Assembly (NCBI GenBank): GCA_002840435.1
Contig: PHAT01000001.1
Span: 366,300 to 430,299 of the forward strand
Direction: 5' to 3'
DNA length: 64,000 bases
Origin: Deltaproteobacteria bacterium HGW-Deltaproteobacteria-6
Lineage (GTDB): Bacteria; Desulfobacterota; Syntrophia; Syntrophales; Smithellaceae
In this document: positions 43,776 through 53,080 of the stretch, piece after piece
Layout of the letters: the number at the start of each line of letters is the position of its first letter
How positions within the stretch are numbered: position 1 is the stretch's first letter
The notes under the pieces: model-generated
The model's input: the letters and a program-made list of their open reading frames with translations, nothing else
Database searches by the model: none
What the model was told of the DNA's origin: nothing
Translations under genes and position numbers: made by a program

Positions 43776-46700
43776 ATGACAGGTAAAACAACTTATTTTA
43801 TAGATGCCGGCATGGAAAAATTGCATGTTCGGCATACCGGCGGCAACGGCCGGAGATATCATGACCATATCTATCTGCATCGCGGGCATCTGGAGCATTT
43901 TCTGGAAGGCATCAGAAAAAATATCCGGAATGAATCAAAAGAAAAGGCCGGCGGCAATCCCGAAATCTATTTAACGGGGAAATTATCGGCGCAGGCAAAA
44001 AACGTCCTCGGATATGGAAAACGTCTGCATCCGGAAACCGTTTTGTGGCAAGCGTCTCACAATCTTCTGATGAATCCGCCGGACCATCTGCGCCCCGTGC
44101 AGTCCTTGGCGATAATTGATTTTTCGGCATCCGGGTTTTGTATTGCGGCGGCGCATAAGCAAGAAGGCATTACCCCGCGCTTTATAGAAAAAAACCCTTC
44201 CTGCGGGGCCGGATCGGGAATAAATCTACGGCGCGTTCTGGAGAAACTGAATATTGCCGCCGACGATGTGGATTCAATACTCAAGGACTATCTGGAGGAG
44301 GACGGACAAGCGCTGCGGAATGCCCTGCCGGTCCGGATGGAGCGCTGCGGCGTATTCAGTGTTTCGGCAACTGTATCCGACAAAAATCAGGGGCTTCCCG
44401 TCGAGCATGCCCTGGCCGTAACCATGAAATCGGAAGCCGCCAAAGCGGCGTCGCGCGTGCCGCGGGGTATCAGCCGTGTGTATCTGGCCGGTGGAATGTT
44501 CCGCTGGCAATTTCTGCGGAATTGCGTGGCCGACTTTCTCTGTGCACAGGGCGTTAACGACATTATATACGATGAAAAGCAGTCGCTCATCTTCCTGGGA
44601 ATGAAGGCTTTAAAGAAGAAGCAGGATGATAGGAAAGATGGCTCCTCCATATCGGCAGGATTGCGGCAAAGAAAAGAGGCGCAGATCTTCCTGCCTTCTT
44701 TTCAAGAGCTGAAAATTAAGCTCACCGGCTCAGACCGATATGTCAACTGTCAGGACGAAGATGAAAAAATACCTGCAGCCGCTATTTTAGAGACTGAACC
44801 GGTGAATATTGCTCTGGACATCGGTTCCAGCATGGCAAAGATGATCATTACAGATGCCGTAAACGGCAAAACGCTCTGGCTAAACAGCATTGTTAACAAA
44901 GGGGACGCCCTGCAAACCGTCCGCCGTTTTCTGGAAACAATCCGGCAAGCAGGTTGCCACGGACTTCCGGTGCAGCACTGGGGGCTTACCGGAAGCGGCC
45001 GCTACCAGATTCAGAGAATACTCCAGACGATATATCCGCACCTGCGGGAGCGCGTTTTCACGCGGGTCGAAAATGAAGTCCACGTCCTGGGCTCCCTGCA
45101 AATATTGGAAGAACATATTGCCGGTTTGAAACGTCGGGGATACGACGAAATCAATGACAAAAGTGGTATTCTGGTCGACATCGGCGGTGAAGACACAAAA
45201 ATATCCATTATTGACTTGCGGCGGAAATCTTTGAGGGAAAATGCCATGAACTGCAAATGTTCGGCGGGAACAGGAAGCCTTATGGATATACTCCGTGAGC
45301 TGCTGGACATTCCTGATGTTGCCACCGCTTACCGGATGGCATCCCGGGCTTCGAAGGCGAGGCGCATCAACGCCACCTGCGCCGTTTTCCTGATGGAGGA
45401 AGCCCGGAAGATGCAGGCCCGGGGTGTGGATGTCGGTGAAATCCTGGCCTCCTGCTGTTATGCGATTGTAGAAAACATGGCCAGAACCCTGTGGCCTCAA
45501 GTCAATATTTTACCGAATAGCGTCGTCCTTCTCCACGGCCAAACGATGCAAAGCGATCCGCTGGCATTGGCTGCCATCGACCGGCTGGAAGCTCATTGCC
45601 GCGGACCGATCTATGGATTGATTCCGCCTCACCCCGGCTACCGTGCCTGCTTTGGCCTGCAAAGCCTGATGCCCGCTCAACAGGAAATAATCGGGCAAAT
45701 CTGCAACTGGGAAAGCCTTACCGCATGGTCATACAAGCGGCAATTATTTGCGTGTTCCGGATCGGCCTGCGGCAACGATTTAATGCGCTGTACCCGCACA
45801 ACCATATCTTCCGGGCAGGAAGAGTTGCCGATCAAACTGAACATCGGCGGTTGCACATCCGTCAATGACCGGGAAGCCCTCCGCCAATCTTCCGTTAATA
45901 GTGTCCCCGATGCCTACCGGGAAATATGGCAATGGATAACACGCCAGCACCCGCAAACAAAAAGCGCCGACAGGCTTGTCATTCCGCGGTGCTTCGCCCT
46001 GTCGCAGCAGGCTTATCTGCTGGCAAAATGCTTTGAACAGTCCGGCATTCCCGTGCATACCGATGCGGTTTGCGCGGAGGATATTCGGACGGGACAAAAA
46101 AATTTCGATCTGGACACCTGTGCACCCAACATCGGTGCGGCCGGGCAACTCATTCGTCTGGCGGCGACACCGCACCGTTTGATTTTTGTGCCGCAGATTG
46201 ATTTTCTGCCCACTATCGGGGCAAGTCTGGGCAGAACCTGCACAACCAATCAGGGCGGAATCTGGGCGGCAATCCAGTTTGCCCGTCTTGCCCATCCTCA
46301 TGCGCGTTTCATGGTTAAACCGGTCAACCTGGGAGAGGGCGACCCGCTGGCGATGACCCGTCAGCTTTACCGGTCGTTTCAGGAAGTATTTGCCGTTTAT
46401 GGCATCCATATCACTTCGTCCCGCTTTCAGGATATCTGGCAGGCAAGCCTTGACGCTCAGGCGAAACTGAATGAAAAAACGGCTGATCTCACGGCGGGGT
46501 ATCTGGAACAGGCCGCTTCGGGCGATATTCCCGTCACGGTTGTCTGCGGCCGTGAATACGTGCTCAATCCCGGCATTTATGACCAGCACATCAGTAAACT
46601 TCTCAGGGACAAGGGCATCATGCCCATACCCTCATATGCCCTTGACGCAATACTTGATCCGGAATATTCCCATATTTACTGGAGGAACACCCACGACGTT

Positions 46701-48539
46701 TTAAGCAAAGTCAAAGCTATTGCCGATGGGACGCTTTCTTCAAAAATTACTCATCCCCGCCTGCGGGAGGCCGTCCATCGTCTGGAAAATGCCGCTTCCG
46801 GACACAGGTTGACATACGCTCTGGTGACGACTTTCCGCTGCGGTCCGGACAGCGTTACCGCTCCGTTGCTGCAGGAAGTCGCCAGATCCGTGCCTGCGCT
46901 TTGGATTCAATCGGATGGAACAATCGCCGAATTGGCCCACCTGGAAAACAGGATCAGCACGCATCTGCGCCGGATTCAACAAAAGCGGGAACAGGGCAGG
47001 GCTTATCCGCCGGGCCTGCGGATGGAGATCCTCAATCAATTTAATCTGGATGCCTTAAACGATAAAACCGATGTTGTTTATTTCCCCACGCTGAGCGACA
47101 ACCGCGTGATGACCGCGTTTGCCAGGGGCCTTGGATTTGCGGCCATTGACAATTACATCGAAGAAGATTTCGACATGGAGGAAAAAGGCCGTCTGGGACG
47201 CCGGTATGTCGGCAATGACGTCTGTCTCCCGCTGGCGGCCGTGTTTGCCGACATGCTCCTGGCCATTGAGGATTTTATGAAGCGGCAGAAAGCAGATGAT
47301 CCGCTCGTCCGGGATAAAAGCCGCATTATCCTGTTCATGAACGGCGGCGACGGACCCTGCCGGCTGGGACAATATATTCAGGTTTTTAAACTGGCCTTTT
47401 TCAAGACTTTCGGTTCTTCCCGGGTTTCTGATGCCACGGGATCAGGTTTGGTGAACATCCGCCTTCTGGAAAATCTTTCCAGCAGTATCGCCGGGAGAAA
47501 TGACTATTCATCCGTGGTGGAACCGTGGGTCGGAATTCTCGGCTATCAGGCAGTCGTCGTTCACGGGCTTTGCCACAGCATGCTGTTTGCGGCTGCGGCA
47601 AACTGCCGGGATGAAAAAACCTATGACGCCATGATATCCGACTATCGGCAGCTTCAGCAAAATATACGCGATCAGGTTGAATTCAAAGCCCGGCCTAACA
47701 GCATAGCGCAACAAACGGTCAATCTGATCAGCCGGCAATATCCGGCCTTAGCCCCGGCGGCAAAATATTTGGGATACGGTCTCTGGCGCAATTTCGGACT
47801 GCGCAAAATCATCCGGCAATTCGCCGGGTCCTGGATTCTGCCCGGCCTCAAAAACCATAAGCAGGACCAATCTTTAATGCGCATTCATCTGGATGGAGAA
47901 ATCTATATGAGGACCAGCCAATCCGGAGAAATATTGCGCTTATTATTGCAATATCTGGGTTTCGGCTCTTTTGCCATGACTATGACGCCGACCTGGAGCT
48001 TCTTTGAGGCAGTTCTGCATACGAGAATTCTGACGGCTCAGGAGAGGATTGCCGATCTGGATAATGCCGGAGATGGAAATGACCTGTCGGTTGCCGCGGA
48101 GAAGAAAATCCAACAGATGATTATCCATGAAGCCGGAAATACGATCAGCAACCTGAGAAATGTGCTGGCGCGCCCGCTGTATGATGCCGCCGGTGTGACA
48201 ATGCCGCATCCCATGCGCGACGTTTATCAAGCCGCTTCAGCCGTCATTCCGACAGCGAAGCCTTACGGAGAGCTGGTTCCCTTTGTGGGTGAGGCCATCC
48301 TGCGCTGCCGGGAGAATGTTGATCTGATTTTAAATTTATCGCCGGAAGGGTGCATGGTTTCCGGAATGGGAGAAATGCTGATACCTTCCATTACCGCTCA
48401 GGCCGGGCCAACAAACAGGACGGCCGTTGTCTCTATATTTTCAAGGGACGGGGAAGTGCAGGAGGAGCAGTTGAGTCTTGCCCTGCTCAAAGCGCCGCGG
48501 TTTCACTGGGGCGGTGTCCTGCCCGATTGCGCGCCATGA
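43776..48539 (+). CDS. Giant double-activase/2-hydroxyacyl-CoA dehydratase protein, PlsA-PlsR/glycerol ester reductase-like
   Basis: The 1587-residue cytoplasmic protein contains two ASKHA activase modules and dehydratase-type modules. Module 1 (about 5-285) has SCGAGSG with Cys143 and a second Cys191. Module 2 (about 343-640) has LDIGSSMAKM, DIGGEDTK (468-475), Cys495 in CKCSAGTG and Cys535 in NATCAVF. Both modules keep the pair of Cys used for the bridging [4Fe-4S]. A Cys-rich DUF2229-like region follows (C660, C665, C672, C693), then an HgdB-like C-terminal half. This layout is that of the plasmalogen synthase PlsA-PlsR of Clostridium and the glycerol ester reductase implicated in bacterial ether lipids. 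Acyl-CoA reductase functions remain possible. No clear ribosome site. Confidence 0.8.
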   Translation: MTGKTTYFIDAGMEKLHVRHTGGNGRRYHDHIYLHRGHLEHFLEGIRKNIRNESKEKAGGNPEIYLTGKLSAQAKNVLGYGKRLHPETVLWQASHNLLMNPPDHLRPVQSLAIIDFSASGFCIAAAHKQEGITPRFIEKNPSCGAGSGINLRRVLEKLNIAADDVDSILKDYLEEDGQALRNALPVRMERCGVFSVSATVSDKNQGLPVEHALAVTMKSEAAKAASRVPRGISRVYLAGGMFRWQFLRNCVADFLCAQGVNDIIYDEKQSLIFLGMKALKKKQDDRKDGSSISAGLRQRKEAQIFLPSFQELKIKLTGSDRYVNCQDEDEKIPAAAILETEPVNIALDIGSSMAKMIITDAVNGKTLWLNSIVNKGDALQTVRRFLETIRQAGCHGLPVQHWGLTGSGRYQIQRILQTIYPHLRERVFTRVENEVHVLGSLQILEEHIAGLKRRGYDEINDKSGILVDIGGEDTKISIIDLRRKSLRENAMNCKCSAGTGSLMDILRELLDIPDVATAYRMASRASKARRINATCAVFLMEEARKMQARGVDVGEILASCCYAIVENMARTLWPQVNILPNSVVLLHGQTMQSDPLALAAIDRLEAHCRGPIYGLIPPHPGYRACFGLQSLMPAQQEIIGQICNWESLTAWSYKRQLFACSGSACGNDLMRCTRTTISSGQEELPIKLNIGGCTSVNDREALRQSSVNSVPDAYREIWQWITRQHPQTKSADRLVIPRCFALSQQAYLLAKCFEQSGIPVHTDAVCAEDIRTGQKNFDLDTCAPNIGAAGQLIRLAATPHRLIFVPQIDFLPTIGASLGRTCTTNQGGIWAAIQFARLAHPHARFMVKPVNLGEGDPLAMTRQLYRSFQEVFAVYGIHITSSRFQDIWQASLDAQAKLNEKTADLTAGYLEQAASGDIPVTVVCGREYVLNPGIYDQHISKLLRDKGIMPIPSYALDAILDPEYSHIYWRNTHDVLSKVKAIADGTLSSKITHPRLREAVHRLENAASGHRLTYALVTTFRCGPDSVTAPLLQEVARSVPALWIQSDGTIAELAHLENRISTHLRRIQQKREQGRAYPPGLRMEILNQFNLDALNDKTDVVYFPTLSDNRVMTAFARGLGFAAIDNYIEEDFDMEEKGRLGRRYVGNDVCLPLAAVFADMLLAIEDFMKRQKADDPLVRDKSRIILFMNGGDGPCRLGQYIQVFKLAFFKTFGSSRVSDATGSGLVNIRLLENLSSSIAGRNDYSSVVEPWVGILGYQAVVVHGLCHSMLFAAAANCRDEKTYDAMISDYRQLQQNIRDQVEFKARPNSIAQQTVNLISRQYPALAPAAKYLGYGLWRNFGLRKIIRQFAGSWILPGLKNHKQDQSLMRIHLDGEIYMRTSQSGEILRLLLQYLGFGSFAMTMTPTWSFFEAVLHTRILTAQERIADLDNAGDGNDLSVAAEKKIQQMIIHEAGNTISNLRNVLARPLYDAAGVTMPHPMRDVYQAASAVIPTAKPYGELVPFVGEAILRCRENVDLILNLSPEGCMVSGMGEMLIPSITAQAGPTNRTAVVSIFSRDGEVQEEQLSLALLKAPRFHWGGVLPDCAP

Positions 48540-48581
48540 TGATTTACGTCTGCGGAGATTCAAGAGGATCCTAAATTTCGT

Positions 48582-48610
48582 TTGACAAATCATCCCTTTT
48601 TGAATACTTT
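48582..48610 (+). promoter_or_regulatory. Probable sigma-70 promoter for the tolC-hlyD-ABC operon
   Basis: A perfect -35 TTGACA (48582-48587) is followed after 17 bases by TACTTT (48605-48610). Initiation near 48617 would leave a 5' leader of about 190 bases, which holds the small palindrome ATCCGTtACGGAT near 48716. Confidence 0.5.
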
Positions 48611-48809
48611 TCACATCCGGTCTGCTTTGACTTCTTACCTGCAGTTCAAGAGCCAGGAAAAGAATATTGATGCACGATACGGCAAAAACAGGCTCATAAC
48701 AGTGTACCCGGGGATCCGTTACGGATGAGGAGTTATCGCTGCAAAATTTAAAATGGATAACTTGTTTGCCTTTCGCACACCTGAAGAGACAGTTGATTAG
48801 GGTAATTAC

Positions 48810-50492
48810 GTGTTCATAAAGTTTATTCGCTTTTCTTTTCTGGCTTTCAGTTTGTTGTTTTTACCGTTAACAGCGGTAAGTATCATGGCCGCCCAGCCCA
48901 CGTCCGTTGTTCAGAGTCAACCGGATGCTAATGCAACACTCCCCAAACCCGTTTTGCAGAAAATACCGGAAATATCCTTATCCGATGCCGTGTTGAAAAC
49001 ACTCAAGGTTAATCCCGGCGTCTCCGTCTATCAGGAGAAAGTGGTGCAAAGCGAAGGGCTGCAGCAGAAAGCCGCAGGGCAGTTTGACTGGTCCGTGCGG
49101 TCCCTGGTCTCCTACGACCGTCAAAAAGCTTCGTTAGACAGCTATGACCAAAAGGATGCGCTGGCCTATTCGCTGCTCAATAAAACTCCTTATTATGATT
49201 ATTTACAGGAAGACACCAAAACATATTCACTGGGGCTGGCCAAACAATTCCGTTCCGGTATTACAGTAGCGCCAAATGTTGCGGTGGTCGATTATGATTC
49301 CAATGCCGATGTCAAGGGGCCAATCAGCCGTTCGGAAATGCGCATCGAACTCAATGTTCCTTTGTTGAGAGGTCTGGGAACCCAGGCGACCGGAGCCGAT
49401 GAACTGGCGGCAATATCGCAGGCCAAGTCCACCAGGCTGCTGGCCCGGCAGAATATCGCCCAGGCCATATACAATACCGCCATCAGTTACTGGAACTCTC
49501 TGGCGGCAAAAATGAGTTTTGAACTGACGGCCGATACGCAGGAAAGATCAAAAAAATTACTCGACTTGGTTGAGAAACTTGTGCGGGCCGGGTTACTGGA
49601 ACCGGCGGCGCTCAATCAGGCCAGAGCCAACCTGCTGATCGGTCAGGTGGACGTCAGCACCGGAGAAACATCTTTTTACAGAAGCAGACAGGCCCTGGCC
49701 TTGGCCATGGGCATGACACCCCGGGAACTCCCTGATGCTCCGAATCCCGGAAGCCGGTTTCCCGGCGTCATCGACGCGTCTGCATTGAACAACGTTGATA
49801 TCAACCGGTTCATTGACGAAGCCATGCGCAGGAGAGGCGATTATCTCGCCGCCCAGACCGATATCGAAACCGCCAGAACATTGCTGGCGAAAGCCGAGAA
49901 CGAAACCAAACCCAAACTGGATTTGGGATTAAAGCTGGGATATGCCGGGGAGGATGAAGCTTTCAGCTCCAATCGGTATTTAAGTTCAATGAGCCGCAAT
50001 GTTACCGGACTTAACTCATTGGTATCACTGTCCCTGGAATTGCCCGTTTTCAATAATGTGGCGCGCGGCAATATGGTTTACCGCAAGTCACTGTTTCGGG
50101 AAGCGGAACTCATTCAGAATGATTTAGCCAACCGGATTGCTTCGGATATATTGAATGCCTATAGATCCCTCTCCTCGGCCATCAATGAACATCAACTCGC
50201 TTCCGAATCGGAAAAAGCCTATAAGAAAGCCGTGGAATTCGAAAATCAGAAATACAAGGCGGGTTCATCGACGCTCACGGCGCTGATCGATATTGAAGAC
50301 CGTTATCTCCGCTCCAGAATAGCGACCATTGAGGCGCTGCGTAAATATTCGGTTGCCATGGCGCAATTCCGTCTGGTTACCGGAACCATGCTGGACGTTC
50401 AGGATAAAACATTGAATTTTGATGAACAAAAATTACTGGAATTTCCTTTAATTATTCAGGCAGGCGTTAATAATGACAGGATGATAAAATGA
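48810..50492 (+). CDS. TolC-family outer membrane efflux protein
   Basis: This 560-residue protein has a signal peptide (about 1-30) and two outer membrane efflux repeats. The first begins near LSDAVLKTLKVNPGVSVYQEKV; helical periplasmic segments rich in Ala, Gln and Glu include AISQAKSTRLLARQNIAQAIYNTAISYWNSL (in two stretches). Conserved YKAGSSTLTALIDIE near the end matches the second repeat. It forms the outer membrane duct of a tripartite exporter. The start is GTG with AGGGTAA upstream. It overlaps the HlyD gene by 4 bases. Confidence 0.9.
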   Translation: MFIKFIRFSFLAFSLLFLPLTAVSIMAAQPTSVVQSQPDANATLPKPVLQKIPEISLSDAVLKTLKVNPGVSVYQEKVVQSEGLQQKAAGQFDWSVRSLVSYDRQKASLDSYDQKDALAYSLLNKTPYYDYLQEDTKTYSLGLAKQFRSGITVAPNVAVVDYDSNADVKGPISRSEMRIELNVPLLRGLGTQATGADELAAISQAKSTRLLARQNIAQAIYNTAISYWNSLAAKMSFELTADTQERSKKLLDLVEKLVRAGLLEPAALNQARANLLIGQVDVSTGETSFYRSRQALALAMGMTPRELPDAPNPGSRFPGVIDASALNNVDINRFIDEAMRRRGDYLAAQTDIETARTLLAKAENETKPKLDLGLKLGYAGEDEAFSSNRYLSSMSRNVTGLNSLVSLSLELPVFNNVARGNMVYRKSLFREAELIQNDLANRIASDILNAYRSLSSAINEHQLASESEKAYKKAVEFENQKYKAGSSTLTALIDIEDRYLRSRIATIEALRKYSVAMAQFRLVTGTMLDVQDKTLNFDEQKLLEFPLIIQAGVNNDRMIK

Positions 50493-51406
50493 AGAATAAA
50501 ATATTTCTTGTATGTTGTTTGGCAGTCGCCTCGATATTTACCGTCCTCGCGGCAACGGCGACGTTTGCCGCCGAGAAAAAGATCGGCGCTCTGGGCAGAA
50601 TAAAACCCCACGGGGGCGTTGTTCTTGTCAGCATCCCTCCGGGCAATATTATTTCTTCCGTGCTGGTGAAGAGAGGGGATGTCGTTAAGAAAGGAACGCT
50701 TCTGCTCATCTCCCGGGAAGCCTATCCGAATGAGGCGGAAATAGCCGCGGCGGAAATGGATTTGAAAGAAGCGAATACCGCCGGGAAAAAAGCAATCGAA
50801 ATAAAAAAACTGGAAGCGAATATTGACAAGATGCAACTGGACCATGCCCGGTCATCTTTAAAACGCATGCTGGAAGGGGGAAGTGACACGTATTCAACCC
50901 AGGCCAAGGAAGAAAAGGAGCATGCGGTCAGCCTTGCCGAAGCAAAATTCAATTTATCCACCAAAGAGCTGGAGCGACTGAAATTAAATCAGGAGATTAA
51001 TGCATCCAGGGCATCGGCCAAAGTCAAGGCGGGCAGAATCAAGGCGCAGCAGTCAAGGGTTTGCGCGCCCATTGACGGAACCATACTGGAAATCAGCCAG
51101 AACATAGGCGGTTCAGCCGAAGGTGAAGCGGTCGTAAAAATGGCGGATCTGAGCCGGATGGATGTATTGGCGGATGTCTTCGAGGGAGACGTTTTCAAAC
51201 TTTTTGTGGGAGCAAAAGCAACCATCACCAGCAAGGCGCTTTCCCATTCATTGACAGGCAAAATTACCGCGATTGGAAGAATTGTTTCAACAAAATCCCG
51301 CAATGTCGAGATTATGATCAGGCTGGATAATGCGGATGCGGCTTCCCGATTGATTAATCATGAAGTTAATGTTTCCTTTGATTTGCCCGGTACTGCCCGG
51401 AAGTAA
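50489..51406 (+). CDS. HlyD/DevB-family membrane fusion protein
   Basis: This 305-residue adaptor has a signal/anchor helix (about 7-27), a biotinyl-lipoyl-like half (LGRIKPHGGVVLVSIPPGNIISSVLVKRGDVVKKGTLL, in stretches), a coiled-coil hairpin (about 80-185), then ICAPIDGTILE-like second half (VCAPIDGTILEIS) and a beta-barrel domain. These link an inner membrane ABC transporter to TolC. It resembles DevB in length and lipoyl motif. The ATG overlaps the tolC stop, and the ATPase gene follows after 43 bases. Confidence 0.88.
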   Translation: MKNKIFLVCCLAVASIFTVLAATATFAAEKKIGALGRIKPHGGVVLVSIPPGNIISSVLVKRGDVVKKGTLLLISREAYPNEAEIAAAEMDLKEANTAGKKAIEIKKLEANIDKMQLDHARSSLKRMLEGGSDTYSTQAKEEKEHAVSLAEAKFNLSTKELERLKLNQEINASRASAKVKAGRIKAQQSRVCAPIDGTILEISQNIGGSAEGEAVVKMADLSRMDVLADVFEGDVFKLFVGAKATITSKALSHSLTGKITAIGRIVSTKSRNVEIMIRLDNADAASRLINHEVNVSFDLPGTARK

Positions 51407-51449
51407 ATGCGGATACGGGTGTACCGCCGCTTTGTAACCTGGAGAAAAT

Positions 51450-52586
51450 GTGAATACACAACCTGATAAAGCAACCGCTAAATCCGCCGGTTCAGCCGTC
51501 AAGACGCCGGTCGTCGAGGTTAAGGGTGTTAACTTTTCTTTCGGACAGGGCGAAGGACGCAAACAGGTTCTTTATGACAACAATCTGAGTTTATATTCAG
51601 GCGAAATTATTATCATGACCGGTCCATCGGGTTCCGGAAAGACAACTTTGCTGACGCTGATCGGCGCCCTGAGGGGATTGCAGGAAGGCAGCCTCAAAGT
51701 ATTCGGCAACGAACTGGCCGGACTTGGCGCAGCCGAGCAGGAAAAAATACGCCGAAATATCGGCTTTATCTTTCAGGCCCATAATCTGCTGGATTCCCTG
51801 ACCTGTTATCAGAACGTTAAACTGGTGACAGAATTAATCGATTACTCGCCGGGAGAAGCGGACCGTCTGACTTCGGATATCCTGACAAAGCTCGGGATGA
51901 AAGAACGCATGCTTTACAAGCCCCAGAGTCTTTCCGGCGGACAACGGCAACGGGTAGCCATAGGCCGCGCACTGGTCAACCGTCCGGGTTTGATTCTGGC
52001 CGATGAACCGACAGCCGCCCTGGACAAGGAAACCGGACGCCAGGTTGTCGACCTTTTGCGTGATCTGGCGGAAAATGAAGGCTGCACCATCATGATTGTT
52101 ACACATGACAACCGCATCCTGGATGTGGCCGACCGCATCGTTACCATGGTGGACGGTTATGTCGCATCCGATGTAGACGTCAATGAATCGCTGACCATCG
52201 TGCAATTCCTGAAAAAATGTTCCGTGTTTGAAACGTTCACGCCGACGCTGCTCGCCGACGTGGCCAACAAGATGCAGCGGGAGGCCCATCCGGCCGGCAC
52301 GGTCATCATCAAACAGGGAGACGAAGGCGATAAGTTTTACATCATACGGCGGGGTAAATTAGACGTGCTGAAAGAAAGCACGGGAAGGGTGGATGTTGTT
52401 GCTACTCTGGAAGCCGGTGCTTTCTTCGGCGAACTTGCCCTCCTGAGAAAAGAACCACGGGCCGCTACCGTCAAAGCAGTGGAAGAAGTTGAACTGTTGA
52501 CGCTTTCCAAAGACATATTCATGGATGTTGTAGAAAAGAGTGCGAGCTTCGAAGAACAATTACGCCGGGTATATTTCGCCAGATAG
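51450..52586 (+). CDS. DevA/LolD-like ABC ATPase with C-terminal cyclic-nucleotide-binding domain
   Basis: Residues about 20-245 form an ABC ATPase with Walker A GPSGSGKTT, signature LSGGQRQR, Walker B LILADEP and H-loop VTHD, closest to DevA/LolD/MacB types. Residues about 250-378 are a CRP-like cNMP-binding domain with GDEGDKFYIIRRGKLDVL and an intact phosphate-binding cassette FGELALLRKEPRAATV, including the Arg that contacts cyclic phosphate. Export may thus be gated by cAMP or cGMP. The start is GTG. No permease gene lies in this operon; the DevC-like pair at 30410-32696 is the obvious candidate. Confidence 0.88.
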   Translation: MNTQPDKATAKSAGSAVKTPVVEVKGVNFSFGQGEGRKQVLYDNNLSLYSGEIIIMTGPSGSGKTTLLTLIGALRGLQEGSLKVFGNELAGLGAAEQEKIRRNIGFIFQAHNLLDSLTCYQNVKLVTELIDYSPGEADRLTSDILTKLGMKERMLYKPQSLSGGQRQRVAIGRALVNRPGLILADEPTAALDKETGRQVVDLLRDLAENEGCTIMIVTHDNRILDVADRIVTMVDGYVASDVDVNESLTIVQFLKKCSVFETFTPTLLADVANKMQREAHPAGTVIIKQGDEGDKFYIIRRGKLDVLKESTGRVDVVATLEAGAFFGELALLRKEPRAATVKAVEEVELLTLSKDIFMDVVEKSASFEEQLRRVYFAR

Positions 52587-52703
52587 TAGGTTTTCGAAAA
52601 AATTATTCGCCGTTCATATTTCTAAGAAAAACAACTTCCGATATATTATCCTGCACAATTTTAATTACAAAGAAACCAGACAGGGCCAGTCAGTCGACGG
52701 CGA

Positions 52704-53030
52704 TCATTCTTTGCTGCTTTTGTGAATCAGGCGCGTTTTTTCAGTACCCCTGCCCGGAAGATAGCTATATTCCTGCTCCAGGTCGGAAGCAATTCTTTCC
52801 CGCCAGTTGATCCGGATCAGACAGGGCAGGGCCGTCAATGAATTAAAGTCCGCAGGTAAGTCCTCAGGGTCGATATCGCACTGGTTCTTGTAATAGACAA
52901 CGGTATAGTTGCCGACAACCACGGATTCATGCTGGAAAAAATAACAAACAGGCATCAGTGCTAAAATACAAAAAGCTCCCGCAGCGGCGATCCAGATATT
53001 TTTAGCATTTTTTTGTTTCTTTATTCCCAT
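52704..53030 (-). CDS. Single-pass membrane protein, unknown
   Basis: This 108-residue protein has a Lys-rich cytoplasmic start (MGIKKQKNAKN), one membrane helix (IWIAAAGAFCILALMPVCYFF) and a soluble extracytoplasmic part of about 75 residues with a Cys at CDIDPED and CLIRI. I recognise no family. It lies 50 bases downstream of the acetate kinase fusion gene in the same direction and could be its operon partner. The ribosome site is poor, so the gene is less certain than its neighbours. Confidence 0.5.
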   Translation of the reverse strand: MGIKKQKNAKNIWIAAAGAFCILALMPVCYFFQHESVVVGNYTVVYYKNQCDIDPEDLPADFNSLTALPCLIRINWRERIASDLEQEYSYLPGRGTEKTRLIHKSSKE

Positions 53031-53080
53031 GGTTGCGAAATATAGGAAATAAAATACAGTTTAGCAAGGTATACTTTTCA

